From Brevundimonas subvibrioides (GTDB taxonomy: Bacteria; Pseudomonadota; Alphaproteobacteria; Caulobacterales; Caulobacteraceae), in the NCBI RefSeq assembly GCF_002280785.1, contig NZ_NCEQ01000007.1:248001-312000 (forward strand): a stretch of DNA of 64,000 bases, read 5' to 3'. Below the pieces are notes generated by a model. It saw only the letters and a list, made by a program, of their open reading frames with translations, did not search any database and was not told the DNA's origin. A program made the position numbers and the translations under genes. This document shows positions 8,322-18,256 of the stretch, one piece after another; position 1 is the first letter of the stretch; the number at the start of each line of letters is the position of its first letter.

Positions 8322-9517
8322 AATTCGGCATCGACCGTCTGCTCTCCGAGCCCGAACTGCAGGCCGCGCTGAAGGGGCGGCGGGTGGCCCTGGTGGCGCA
8401 TCCTGCCTCGGTGACGGCGGACCTGACCCATTCGATCGACGCCCTGATCGCGGCGGGCGTCAGCATCAGCGCCGCCTTCGGGCCCCAGCACGGGATGAAG
8501 GGCGATCTGCAGGACAATATGATGGAGAGCCCGGACGAGACCGATCCGGTCCACGGCTTCCCCGTCTTCAGCCTGTACGGCGAGGTGCGCCGGCCCACAG
8601 CCCGGATGATGAGCACGTTCGACGTGGTGCTGATCGACCTGCAGGACCTGGGGACGCGCATCTACACCTTCATCACGACCCTGCTGTACGTGCTGGAGGC
8701 CGCGGCCGAGCACGGCAAGGAGGTCTGGGTGCTCGATCGTCCCAACCCCGCCGGGCGGCCGGTCGAGGGCACGACCCTGGTCGCGGGCTGGGAGAGTTTC
8801 GTCGGCGCCGGGCCGATGCCGATGCGGCACGGCATGACCCTGGGCGAACTGGGTCACTGGTTCATCGACCACTTCAGGCTGAAGGTCGCCTATCGCGTCA
8901 TCGAGATGCAGGGCTACGACCCCGAGGCGGCGCCGGGCTTCGGCTGGCCGCTGGGAGAGCGGGCCTGGATCAACCCCAGCCCCAATGCCCCGAATCTGTC
9001 GATGGCGCGGGCCTATCCGGGGACGGTGATGGTCGAGGGCGCGACCCTGTCGGAAGGGCGGGGCACGACGCGTCCGCTGGAGCTGTTCGGGGCGCCCGAC
9101 ATCGACGCCCGGGCCGTGATCGCCGGGATGAAGGCCTTCGCGCCCGACTGGGTGAAGGGCTGTACCCTGCGCGACATGTGGTTCGAGCCGACCTTCCACA
9201 AACACGTCGGCCAGCTGTGTTCGGGCGTGCAGATTCATGTCGAGGGCCCGCACTATGACCACGCCGCCTTCCGGCCGTGGCGGGTCCAGGCCCTGGGCTT
9301 CAAGGCCATCCGGCGGCTGTATCCCGACTACGACCTGTGGCGGGACTTCCCGTATGAATACGCGTTCGGGAAGCTGCCGATCGATGTGATCAACGGCGGG
9401 CCGGGCCTGCGGGAATGGGTCGACGATGGGAACGCGACGGCGGCCGATCTGGATGCGATCGCGGAGCCGGATGAGGCGGCCTGGGTCGAGACGCGCAGGC
9501 CGTTCCTGATCTACTGA
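8318..9517 (+). CDS. NamZ-like exo-beta-N-acetylmuramidase (DUF1343/GH171 family)
   Basis: Related to Bacillus NamZ (YbbC), which removes terminal N-acetylmuramic acid from peptidoglycan fragments. The protein has 399 residues. Recognisable blocks are FGPQHGMKGDLQDNM, VDVVLIDLQDLGTRIYTF-like VVLIDLQDLGTRIYT, VLDRPNPAGR, PMRHGMTLGELG and NAPNLSMARAYPGTVMVEG, then the acidic EGRGTTRP motif. Unlike the secreted Bacillus enzyme it has no signal peptide, so a cytoplasmic role in muropeptide recycling is inferred. It is coupled to the DOMON-like gene by a 4-bp overlap. Confidence 0.85.
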   Translation: MKFGIDRLLSEPELQAALKGRRVALVAHPASVTADLTHSIDALIAAGVSISAAFGPQHGMKGDLQDNMMESPDETDPVHGFPVFSLYGEVRRPTARMMSTFDVVLIDLQDLGTRIYTFITTLLYVLEAAAEHGKEVWVLDRPNPAGRPVEGTTLVAGWESFVGAGPMPMRHGMTLGELGHWFIDHFRLKVAYRVIEMQGYDPEAAPGFGWPLGERAWINPSPNAPNLSMARAYPGTVMVEGATLSEGRGTTRPLELFGAPDIDARAVIAGMKAFAPDWVKGCTLRDMWFEPTFHKHVGQLCSGVQIHVEGPHYDHAAFRPWRVQALGFKAIRRLYPDYDLWRDFPYEYAFGKLPIDVINGGPGLREWVDDGNATAADLDAIAEPDEAAWVETRRPFLIY

Positions 9518-9518
9518 C

Positions 9519-10352
9519 CTAGAATCGCCGCGCCACGCCCACGCCGAACTCCACGTCCGGGCTGTCGTCGTTCAGGCCGAAGTTGAGGCCGAAGTCGACC
9601 TGGGCGTTCGGCATCGAGGGCGGGGTCCAGACGGCGGTCAGGTCGAAGGTCGACTGGGTCGTCGCCTCGATCGGGTCGTCGTCGCGGCTGATCCAGACCT
9701 CGGCGCCCAGGGCCCATGGGCCGAAGCCGCGGCCGACGCCGGCGACCATCGTATAGGCGGCATGGCGGCCGTCGCCGTCGCTGTCGGCCACGATATCGAT
9801 CTCGGGCGACAGGGACAGGCCCCAGTCGTCGTTCAGCGGCAGGGCGATGGGCAGGACGACCCCGCCCTCGAACCCGTCGCCTCGCACGTCGCGAGAGCCG
9901 GTCGGGGCGGTGACGAACCCGGCCAGGGCGATGGAGACGCCCGAGCCGTCGGGATTGGCCAGGGAGTGGCGGAAGCCGATCTGGATATCGCTGACGCCAT
10001 CGACAGTCTCGCTGTCGCCGGTCGCCCGGTCGGTGACCTTCTCGGTCGTCCAGGGCGTGATGCCGAACTGGATCTCCGTCGTCGGTGTGACGCCGTAGCG
10101 GAAGAACAGGTCGCCATAGGCCCAGCTTTCGGCCCTGGAGGCGTTATCGGTCTGGCGCGCCCCGTCGATCAGGCCGACCTCCGCCTGCCAGTGACCGACG
10201 TCGAGGATGCAGGTCGGCGTGCCCTTGCCCGGCCGGTCGGCGCAAAAGGGACGCAGGTCGGCGTCCGGAACGGTCTGGGCCGCCGCCGGCATGACCGTTG
10301 TACAGGCGGCCGAAAGCGCAAGCGCGCCGATTTTCATTCTGCGGATCATCAC
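9519..10352 (-). CDS. Outer-membrane beta-barrel protein, MetA-pathway/phenol transporter-like
   Basis: The signal peptide (about residues 1-25, cleavage after MPAAAQ) is followed by alternating amphipathic strands typical of an outer-membrane barrel, ending in R-R-F, the usual C-terminal aromatic BAM signal. Blocks such as YGVTPTTEIQFGITPW, DIQIGFRHSL and FGLNFGLNDDSPDVEFGVGV match the transporter family annotated MetA-pathway of phenol degradation. Two Cys residues near the mature N-terminus (PFC, PTC) may form a disulfide. The substrate is unknown. It converges with the NamZ-like gene with one base between stops. Confidence 0.7.
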   Translation of the reverse strand: MMIRRMKIGALALSAACTTVMPAAAQTVPDADLRPFCADRPGKGTPTCILDVGHWQAEVGLIDGARQTDNASRAESWAYGDLFFRYGVTPTTEIQFGITPWTTEKVTDRATGDSETVDGVSDIQIGFRHSLANPDGSGVSIALAGFVTAPTGSRDVRGDGFEGGVVLPIALPLNDDWGLSLSPEIDIVADSDGDGRHAAYTMVAGVGRGFGPWALGAEVWISRDDDPIEATTQSTFDLTAVWTPPSMPNAQVDFGLNFGLNDDSPDVEFGVGVARRF

Positions 10353-10409
10353 GTCCCCCGAATCCCGTGCTGGACTATAGGGCGCGACGGTCAGCCGAAA
10401 AAGCGGCGG

Positions 10410-11060
10410 TCAGGCCGGCTTTTCTTCCAGGCGCTTGTCCAGGTACAGGCCCACGCGGCGGTCGACGGCGGGGATATGGTCCTGCCAGAAGTGGCTCGCG
10501 CCTTCTTCCAGTTCGTAGTCGATGATGATGCCCTTCTGGGTGCGCAGCTTGTTGACCACGCGCTCGACCTCGACCGGCGGCACGATGGTGTCGGCCGTCC
10601 CGTGCAGGAACAGGCCGGAGGCCGGGCAGGGGGCCAGGAAGGAGAAGTCGTACATGTTCGACGGCGGCGAGACCGAGATGAAGCCGTCCGTCTCGGGGCG
10701 GCGCATCAGCAGCTGCATGCCGATGTAGGCGCCGAACTGGTAGCCGGCGACCCAGGTCTGGGTGGCGGCGGGGTTGTTGGACTGCAGCCAGTCGAGCGCC
10801 GTGGCCGCATCGGCCAGTTCGCCGATGCCGCTGTCGAACTCGCCCTGGGACTTGCCGACGCCGCGCGAATTGTAGCGCAGGGTCGCGAAGCCGCGCTTCT
10901 GGAACAGCTGGTACAGGGTGACCGTCACCGGGTTGTTCATATGCCCGCCCGCCTTGGGGTGCGGGTGCAGGATCAGGGCGATGGGCGCGTTGGCGCGCTT
11001 GCCGGGGGAGTAGCGGCCCTCGATGCGACCGGAGGCGCCGGGCAGGATGACTTCAGGCAT
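10410..11060 (-). CDS. Alpha/beta-hydrolase fold protein lacking the nucleophile serine
   Basis: COG2945-like alpha/beta hydrolase of about 216 residues. The start at 11060 (M-P-E-V) follows family alignment; the in-frame ATG 21 bases earlier is possible. It has the oxyanion segment ILHPHPKAGGHMNN, the LRYNSRGVGKSQG block, and the acidic and His regions HGTADTIVPP and GASHFW. At the nucleophile elbow it reads GYQFGA where GxSxG is expected, so Gln replaces the catalytic Ser. It may be a non-hydrolytic binding protein. It is divergent from iscR. Confidence 0.8.
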   Translation of the reverse strand: MPEVILPGASGRIEGRYSPGKRANAPIALILHPHPKAGGHMNNPVTVTLYQLFQKRGFATLRYNSRGVGKSQGEFDSGIGELADAATALDWLQSNNPAATQTWVAGYQFGAYIGMQLLMRRPETDGFISVSPPSNMYDFSFLAPCPASGLFLHGTADTIVPPVEVERVVNKLRTQKGIIIDYELEEGASHFWQDHIPAVDRRVGLYLDKRLEEKPA

Positions 11061-11104
11061 GGGGCTCTGGAATCCGTTCAACTGTCATTTCGGGCCCGCC
11101 GAAT

Positions 11105-11127
11105 ACTTGACTACAGGGGTAGGACTT
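11105..11127 (+). promoter_or_regulatory. Candidate IscR-family operator/promoter
   Basis: TTGACT at 11107-11112 followed by ACAGGGG and TAGGACT resembles the TTGACT-N-TAGGA type of Rrf2/IscR site seen before alphaproteobacterial suf operons. It is 90-110 bp upstream of iscR, where autoregulation is expected. The match is by eye. Confidence 0.4.
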
Positions 11128-11216
11128 TCTAAGTCCCGTCTGCGTTCGGCCGCCTCGCGAAGCGGCGGGTCATAGCACAAGACCCCTGAAAAGCGCGCGA
11201 TTTTTGAGGATGGGCG

Positions 11217-11693
11217 ATGCGACTGTCGACCAAGGGACGATACGCCGTGATGGCGATGGCCGATCTGGCCCGGCACGGCCGGTCGGAAGCCGGCGAGGGC
11301 CGGGCTGTGTCCCTGGCTGAAATCGCAACGCGGCAAGAGATTTCATTGAGTTATCTGGAACAGCTGTTCGCCCGTCTGAGAAAGAGTGGGCTGGTGAGCA
11401 GCGTGCGCGGTCCGGGCGGCGGCTATCGTCTGGCCAAGACGGCCCGCGAAACCGTGGTGTCCGAGATCGTCCTGGCGGTCGATGAGCCGATCCGGGCGGT
11501 GCGTTGCGCGGCCCACGGCACGCCGCGGGGCTGTATGCTCGGCGGGGAACGCTGCATCACCCACAATCTGTGGGAGGACCTCGGCGACGAGATTCATCGC
11601 TATCTGTCCAGCGTGTCGCTGGAAGACGTCATCCTGAACCGCACGAGCCGTCGGCCGGCCCCCGGGGCCGCTCAGATCGGGGTGGCGGCATGA
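11217..11693 (+). CDS. iscR: Rrf2-family Fe-S sensing regulator IscR
   Basis: Winged-helix repressor that senses Fe-S cluster status and controls the suf operon. The N-terminal HTH runs from MRLSTKGRYAVMAM to the wing GPGGGYRLAK. The cluster-binding region has three Cys and one His (C-AAHGTPRG-C-MLGGER-C-ITH), matching IscR Cys92/98/104 and His107 spacing closely. Length is 158. It heads a contiguous run of Fe-S assembly genes, and its stop overlaps the start of the next gene (ATGA, 11690-11693). Self-repression by holo-IscR is known in the family and likely here. Confidence 0.93.
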   Translation: MRLSTKGRYAVMAMADLARHGRSEAGEGRAVSLAEIATRQEISLSYLEQLFARLRKSGLVSSVRGPGGGYRLAKTARETVVSEIVLAVDEPIRAVRCAAHGTPRGCMLGGERCITHNLWEDLGDEIHRYLSSVSLEDVILNRTSRRPAPGAAQIGVAA

Positions 11694-12079
11694 TTGTTCC
11701 TCTGATTTTCGCGGTTGCCTTGGCCCAAGCAATCGCACCAGCAGAGAACCTTTGCCGAGTTGCGGAAGGCAGGCTGGAAGTCGGATCGCTGGTTACGGTG
11801 GAGGGAAGATTCGTTTCAGACTTTATGCATTTCAACGGGCTCGTACGCGAAGATGGATCTTGCCAGACGGCTTGGTCACTTGCACCGCATGTTGATCAAA
11901 CGCCTCTTGGGCAGTCGTTTGCCGAGGCGACTTGGAAACGCCGGCCGTTCCCCAACACATTCGATACCGCGTTTGATGTCACGGTCAGTGGTGAGGTTCG
12001 GCGCGACGATGATGGTCGATATTTCATCTGGGTTACAGAGTTGGAAGCCCTTTCCATCGACGGAGAGGCGGTCCGATGA
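11690..12079 (+). CDS. Hypothetical exported protein embedded in the suf operon
   Basis: A 129-residue protein with a short signal peptide (LIFAVALAQAIAPA). The mature part looks like a small beta-barrel/OB-type fold (GSLVTVEGRFVSDFMHFNGLV, TVSGEVRRDDDGRYFIWV). Two Cys residues may pair in the periplasm. It overlaps iscR by 4 bp upstream and the cysteine desulfurase by 4 bp downstream, so it is translationally locked into the operon. Its local GC content looks lower than its neighbours, which suggests acquisition. I do not recognise the family. Confidence 0.75.
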   Translation: MIVPLIFAVALAQAIAPAENLCRVAEGRLEVGSLVTVEGRFVSDFMHFNGLVREDGSCQTAWSLAPHVDQTPLGQSFAEATWKRRPFPNTFDTAFDVTVSGEVRRDDDGRYFIWVTELEALSIDGEAVR

Positions 12080-13218
12080 CCGGCGTCTATCTGGACTACA
12101 ACGCCTCGGCCCTCGTTCGCCCGGAAGTGCTGGCGATCATGAGCGAGGCCCTGGCCGACAACGGCAATCCGTCGGCGGTCCATGCGGCCGGGCGGCGGGC
12201 CCGGGCCCGGGTCGAGACGGCGCGCGCGAAGGTCGCCGCGCTGGTCGGCGCCGATCCGACGGCCGTCATCTTCACCTCCGGCGGCACCGAGGCCAATGCC
12301 CAGGCGCTGCAGAGCGCCCTGGCGGCCGGGTGCGAGCGACTGATCGTCTGCGCTACGGAACATCCCTGCGTGATCGAGGCGGCCATGGCCTCGGGCAAGC
12401 CGGTCAAGCCGCTGCCGGTCGACGAACGCGGTGTCATCGACCTGGTCAAGCTGGGTCAACTGCTGACCCAGACCGGCGGCCGGGCCGTCGTCGCCATCCA
12501 CCACGCCAATAACGAGAGCGGGGTGATCCAGCCGATTGCCGAGGCGGCGCGGATGGTGCGGGCGGCCAAGGGCTGGCTGCACGTCGACGCCATCCAGTCG
12601 GCGGGCAAGATTCCGGTCGACATGCGCGCCCTGGGCGCCGACAGCCTGACCCTGTCCGCGCACAAGCTGGGCGGCCCCCAGGGCGTGGGCGCGCTTGTGC
12701 TGGGCGAGGGCGCGTCGGCGGTTCGCATCCTGCACGGCGCCGGTCAGGAGCGCGGCCTGCGCGCCGGGACCGAGAACGTGCCGGGCATCGCGGGCTTCGG
12801 CGTCGCAGCCGATTGCGCCGCGCGCGACCTGCCCATGGCCGAGGCGCATCGTCCGTGGCGCGATGCGGCCGAGGCGGCCGTCGAGGCGGCCGGCGCGACC
12901 ATCCTGGGCAAGGGGGCGCCGCGTCTGCCCAACACCCTGTTCCTGTCGGTCGCCGGCTGGGACAGCCCTCAGGCCCTGATCGTGCTCGATCTGGACGGTG
13001 TCATGGTCTCGGCCGGGAGCGCCTGCTCGTCGGGCAAGACCAAGCCCAGCCGCGCCATCGTCGCCATGGGCCGGATGGACCTGGCGACCGGAGGCGTGCG
13101 CGTCTCGGGCGGCTGGGGCACCACGCAAGACGATTGGTCACGCTTCGCTGCAGCGTGGACCAAGGCATACGAGACACATTGCGCGCGCCAGTCCGCCCGC
13201 ATGAAGGAAACCGCCTAA
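12076..13218 (+). CDS. Cysteine desulfurase, IscS/NifS type (group I)
   Basis: PLP enzyme that takes sulfur from cysteine as persulfide for Fe-S assembly. Visible are the N-terminal VYLDYNASA, the phosphate-binding SGGTEANA, the PLP lysine in [12 protein letters not shown] (about 195), the [12 protein letters not shown] block and the flexible catalytic Cys loop [10 protein letters not shown] (near 320). Length is 380. It differs from the SufS downstream (group II), so this operon carries two desulfurases. It is fused by overlap to the exported protein upstream and is 4 bp from sufB. Confidence 0.92.
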   Translation: MTGVYLDYNASALVRPEVLAIMSEALADNGNPSAVHAAGRRARARVETARAKVAALVGADPTAVIFTSGGTEANAQALQSALAAGCERLIVCATEHPCVIEAAMASGKPVKPLPVDERGVIDLVKLGQLLTQTGGRAVVAIHHANNESGVIQPIAEAARMVRAAKGWLHVDAIQSAGKIPVDMRALGADSLTLSAHKLGGPQGVGALVLGEGASAVRILHGAGQERGLRAGTENVPGIAGFGVAADCAARDLPMAEAHRPWRDAAEAAVEAAGATILGKGAPRLPNTLFLSVAGWDSPQALIVLDLDGVMVSAGSACSSGKTKPSRAIVAMGRMDLATGGVRVSGGWGTTQDDWSRFAAAWTKAYETHCARQSARMKETA

Positions 13219-13222
13219 GATC

Positions 13223-14681
<1,459 letters not shown>

Positions 14682-14689
<8 letters not shown>

Positions 14690-14984
14690 TCGATCCAACG
14701 TCCTGCAAGTTTCGACTTTGTTCGCACTGTTTGCTGTCAGTGTGATGGCGCTGGCGTTCTTGTTCTGGCCGGGGCAGGCCTTTCCTGCCTCGCTCATCGG
14801 CCTGATCGCACTTTTCCCGTGGATGACTCTCTGGCTGGTGGTGACGTGGCCGTTGCGACCGCTGCTGCTTCTTGTCTTGCGCGGCGAAGCACGGCCGTTC
14901 GCTGATATCATTCCTCTTTTCGGCCTAGCCACTGCGGTAATCGCCAACACCGCTTGGCTCGCCTTTGCTCTTTCACAGAACTGA
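14682..14984 (+). CDS. Small hydrophobic membrane protein between sufB and sufC
   Basis: About 100 residues, starting at TTG 14682 inside the end of sufB with a strong GGAGGGG at 14671-14677. Three hydrophobic helices are evident (about 10-30, 36-55 and 72-97). No family is recognised. It lies between two subunits of one complex, overlaps sufB by 8 bp and ends 2 bp before sufC. Its codons are less GC-biased than the suf genes, pointing to insertion. A membrane role near the Suf machinery is only inferred. Confidence 0.65.
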
Positions 14985-14986
14985 CC

Positions 14987-15736
14987 ATGCTCTCCATCTC
15001 CAACCTCCACGTCTCCGTCGGCGACAAGCCGATCCTCAAGGGTCTGACGCTCGACGTTCCCGCCGGCGAGGTGCACGCCATCATGGGGCCGAACGGGGCG
15101 GGCAAGTCGACGCTCGGCTATGCCCTGTCGGGACGGCCCGGCTATGAGGCCGTCGAGGGCTCGGTCGAATGGCAGGGCGAGAGCCTGCTCGACCTCGACC
15201 CGGCGGCGCGGGCGGCCAGGGGCGTCTTCCTGTCGTTCCAGTATCCGATCGAGATTCCGGGCGTTCCCGCCCTGACCTTCGTGCGCACGGCGCTGAACGC
15301 CCAGAAGCGGGCGCGGGGCGAAGAAGAAGTCTCGGCCCCCGCCTTCCTGAAACAGGTCAAGGCGGCGTCGGCGGCGCTGAAGATGGATTTCGACATGCTG
15401 AAGCGACCGCTCAACGTCGGCTTCTCCGGCGGCGAGAAGAAGCGGATGGAGATCCTGCAGATGGCCCTGCTGGAGCCGTCGCTGCTGATCCTCGACGAGA
15501 CCGATTCCGGCCTCGACATCGACGCCCTGCGGATCGTGTCGGAGGGGGTCAACGCCCTGCGCTCGCCCGACCGCGCCATGCTGGTCATCACCCACTACCA
15601 GCGGCTGCTCGACTATATCAAACCCGACCGGGTCCACGTCCTGGCCGGCGGCCGGATCGTCGCCTCGGGCGGGCCGGAACTGGCGCATCAGCTGGAGGCG
15701 GAAGGGTACGACAAATACCTGCCGCAGGCCGCATGA
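14987..15736 (+). CDS. sufC: Fe-S assembly ATPase SufC
   Basis: ABC-type ATPase that drives conformational change in SufBCD. Walker A is GPNGAGKST near 34-42, the signature motif FSGGEKKR near 145 and Walker B LLILDETDSGLD near 165. The SufC-specific SFQYPIEIPGV Q-loop region and the C-terminal KYLPQAA are present. The start at 14987 (M-L-S-I) is 2 bp after the preceding stop; the longer frame upstream belongs to the hypothetical gene. Confidence 0.96.
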   Translation: MLSISNLHVSVGDKPILKGLTLDVPAGEVHAIMGPNGAGKSTLGYALSGRPGYEAVEGSVEWQGESLLDLDPAARAARGVFLSFQYPIEIPGVPALTFVRTALNAQKRARGEEEVSAPAFLKQVKAASAALKMDFDMLKRPLNVGFSGGEKKRMEILQMALLEPSLLILDETDSGLDIDALRIVSEGVNALRSPDRAMLVITHYQRLLDYIKPDRVHVLAGGRIVASGGPELAHQLEAEGYDKYLPQAA

Positions 15737-15752
15737 CAGACGCTATCAACTT

Positions 15753-15900
15753 CCTTCTCCCCTCGGGGGAGAAGGTGGCCCGGCAGGGCCGGTTGAGGGG
15801 GCTGGTTCAGCAATTCCTCATCGCGACGACCCAGACTGTGTCTGGCTGCCCCCTCATCCGTCTCGCTCCGCGAGCCACCTTCTCCCCCGAGGGGAGAAGG
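15753..15900. repeat. Palindromic repeat element (copy B) between sufC and sufD
   Basis: The left arm CCTTCTCCCCTCGGGGGAGA and the following GGTGGCC...GAGGGGGC are mirrored by GCCCCCTCATCCG...GAGCCACC and a terminal CTTCTCCCCCGAGGGGAGAA. The 148-bp element fills the sufC-sufD gap, and its last bases (GGGGAG, 15891-15896) form the only plausible Shine-Dalgarno for sufD. Confidence 0.8.
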
Positions 15901-15902
15901 AC

Positions 15903-16916
15903 ATGAGCATGATCGATCTTCGCGATCCCTCGACCTTCCCGTCGCGGCGGGTCGAGGCGTGGAAATACACCGACCTGCACCGCGTGCTGCGCGAGACCCC
16001 GCCGCCGTCGCCGGCGGTTGAGATCGTCTTCGGCGGGCCGTTCGTCGCGCTCGGCGGCGAGGAGATCGCCTTCGCCAACGGCCGGGCGGTCGGGGCCGAC
16101 GCCTTCGTCGCCTCGGGCGAACAGACGTTGCGGCTACGGTTCGTCTCGGCCGCGACCGGCACAGGGCACAGCGCCTCTGTGCGGATCGCGGTCAAACCGG
16201 GTGCGCGCCTGACCCTGCTGGAAAGCCATGAAGGCGCGGGCGCAGGATATGTCGCCAACTATCGGATCGATCTGGATGTTCCAGCCGGGGCCGAGGTCAC
16301 GCGGGTCGTTATGGTCGATGAACCGGCCGACGCCATCTCGATCGCCGTGGCCCATGTGAAGACGGCCCCCGGCTCGGTCTACCGCCAGACGACCATCGCC
16401 AGCGGCGCCAGGCTGCAGCGTCAGGAAACCCATCTGGCCCACGGCGGCGAGGCGACGGCGGTGACGCTGGACGGCCTCTATGCCTTGTCCGGCGCGCGCC
16501 ACACTGACCTGACCAGCGTGGTGCGTCACAACGGCCTCAACGGCGTCACCTCCCAACTGACCAAGGGCGTCGTCCGCGACACCGCGCGGGGCGTGTTCCA
16601 GGGCAAGATCGTGGTCGAACGCGGGGCCGACGGTACGGACGCCCGCATGGGCCACCATGCCCTGATCCTGGGCGAGCGGGCCGAGGTCGACGCCAAGCCG
16701 GAGCTCGAAATCTACGCCGACGACGTGCAGTGCGCCCACGGCAATACGATCGGCAATCTGGACGAAAGCGCCCTGTTCTACATGCAGTCGCGCGGCATTC
16801 CGGCGGACGAGGCGAGGGCGCTTCTGACCCAGGCCTTCCTGTTCGAGGTCGTCGACCGCATCGCCCACGAAGGCGCGAGAGAGGTGGTGAGGTCATGGCT
16901 GACGGCTCGACTGTGA
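15903..16916 (+). CDS. sufD: Fe-S cluster assembly protein SufD
   Basis: SufB paralogue of the SufBCD scaffold, 337 residues. It shows the N-terminal SRRVEAWKYTDL, the core VYRQTTIASGARLQRQETH-like strands (below 20 residues each), VFQGKIVVERGADGTDA and the diagnostic ADDVQCAHGNTIGNLDESALF. The C-terminal helix is EARALLTQAFLFEVVD. Two in-frame ATGs (15903, 15909) are possible. Its ribosome binding site is donated by the repeat element. It overlaps sufS by about 22 bp. Confidence 0.95.
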   Translation: MSMIDLRDPSTFPSRRVEAWKYTDLHRVLRETPPPSPAVEIVFGGPFVALGGEEIAFANGRAVGADAFVASGEQTLRLRFVSAATGTGHSASVRIAVKPGARLTLLESHEGAGAGYVANYRIDLDVPAGAEVTRVVMVDEPADAISIAVAHVKTAPGSVYRQTTIASGARLQRQETHLAHGGEATAVTLDGLYALSGARHTDLTSVVRHNGLNGVTSQLTKGVVRDTARGVFQGKIVVERGADGTDARMGHHALILGERAEVDAKPELEIYADDVQCAHGNTIGNLDESALFYMQSRGIPADEARALLTQAFLFEVVDRIAHEGAREVVRSWLTARL

Positions 16917-18256
16917 ATCCTCCCCCCCTGGGGGAGGTGGCTCCGAAGCGCAGCGGAGGAGACGGAGGGGGCTCACCCCGGACGCCGTCTTCGCGGCCGG
17001 CCCCCTCCACCGCTTCGCGGTCCCCCTCCCCCGATGGGGGAGGATTTGACCCCTACGCCGCCCGGGCCCAGTTCCCGATCCTGTCGCGGACGGTGAACGG
17101 CAAGCCGCTGGTCTATCTGGACTCGGCCGCCTCGGCGCAGAAGCCGCGGGCGGTGATCGACGCCCTGACGGCGGCGATGGAGGGGAGCTATTCCAACGTC
17201 CACCGCGGCCTGCACACCCTGGCCAACGAGACGACCGAGGCGTTCGAGCAGGCGCGCGAGACCGTCGCCCGGTTCCTGAATGCCGAGACCCCCGACCAGA
17301 TCGTCTGGACCAAGGGCGGCACCGAGGCCTTCAACCTGGTCTCGGCGGGGCTGGCCCAGAGCCTGAAACCCGGCGACGAGATCGTCACCACCCAGATGGA
17401 GCACCACGCCAACATCGTGCCCTGGTCCATGCTGCGCGACCGGCTCGGCGTCGTGCTGAAATGGGCGCCGGTGCTGGACGACGGCTCACTCGACATGGCG
17501 GGTCTGGCGGCGCTGATCGGGCCGAGGACGAAGCTGGTCGCCGTGACCCATATGTCCAACGTGCTGGGCACGGTGAACGACGTGAAGGCCGTCGCCGACC
17601 TGGCCCATGCGGCGGGCGCCCTGGTGCTGGTCGATGGCTGCCAGGGCGCGGTGCATTGCAGTCCCGACGTCCAGGCGCTGGACTGCGACTTCTACATCTT
17701 CACCGGCCACAAGCTTTACGGACCGACCGGCATCGGCGGGCTGTACGGCAAGCGCGCCGCTCTGGAGGCCCTGCCGCCCTGGCAGGGCGGGGGCGAGATG
17801 ATGGCCACCGTCACCGAGGACGCGGTGACCTATGCCGGCATTCCGCACCGGTTCGAGGCAGGCACCCCGCCGATCCTCGAGGTCATCGGTCTGGGAGCCG
17901 CGCTGGAGTGGCTCATGGCCTTCGACCGCGCCGCCATCGCCGCTCATGAACAGGCGCTGTACCACCATGTCGTCGCCCGCCTGTCCGGCCTGGACTGGCT
18001 GAGGATCATCGGCGAGGCGCCGGGCAAGGGCGCCATCCTGACCTTCACGGTCGAAGGGGCGCACGCCCACGACGTGGCCCAGATCCTGGACCGGTACGGC
18101 GTCGCCGTGCGGGCCGGCGTGCATTGCGCCGAGCCGCTGTCGAAGCGATTTGGCATCACGTCGAGCGCGCGGGCCAGCTTCGCCCTATATAACACCACAG
18201 AGGATGCAGATGCCTTTGTGGACGCGCTGATCAAGGCGCGGGAGTTCTTTGTGTGA
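16895..18256 (+). CDS. sufS: Cysteine desulfurase SufS with a repeat-derived N-terminal extension
   Basis: Group II PLP cysteine desulfurase supplying sulfur to SufBCD. The core has VYLDSAASAQKP near the start, THMSNVLGTVN, the PLP lysine in FTGHKLYGPTG, and the active Cys in RAGVHCAEPL. From ATG 16895 the protein is about 453 residues, some 45 longer than usual. Residues about 8-50 (Pro/Gly/Ser-rich) are encoded by palindromic element C, and the normal fold begins at FDPYAARAQFPIL. GTG 16913 is an alternative start that still includes the element. No start codon between the element and the core is obvious. Confidence 0.93.
   Translation: MADGSTVNPPPLGEVAPKRSGGDGGGSPRTPSSRPAPSTASRSPSPDGGGFDPYAARAQFPILSRTVNGKPLVYLDSAASAQKPRAVIDALTAAMEGSYSNVHRGLHTLANETTEAFEQARETVARFLNAETPDQIVWTKGGTEAFNLVSAGLAQSLKPGDEIVTTQMEHHANIVPWSMLRDRLGVVLKWAPVLDDGSLDMAGLAALIGPRTKLVAVTHMSNVLGTVNDVKAVADLAHAAGALVLVDGCQGAVHCSPDVQALDCDFYIFTGHKLYGPTGIGGLYGKRAALEALPPWQGGGEMMATVTEDAVTYAGIPHRFEAGTPPILEVIGLGAALEWLMAFDRAAIAAHEQALYHHVVARLSGLDWLRIIGEAPGKGAILTFTVEGAHAHDVAQILDRYGVAVRAGVHCAEPLSKRFGITSSARASFALYNTTEDADAFVDALIKAREFFV
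16918..17045. repeat. Palindromic repeat element (copy C) inside sufS
   Basis: The left arm CCTCCCCCCCTGGGGGAGG-GTGGCTCCGAAGCG and the right arm CCACCGCTTCGCGG...CCTCCCCCGATGGGGGAGG form a long inverted repeat. The whole element is an open frame in phase with sufS, so it is translated as a low-complexity segment. The size, arms and GTGGC motif mark it as the same family as copies A and B. Confidence 0.8.
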
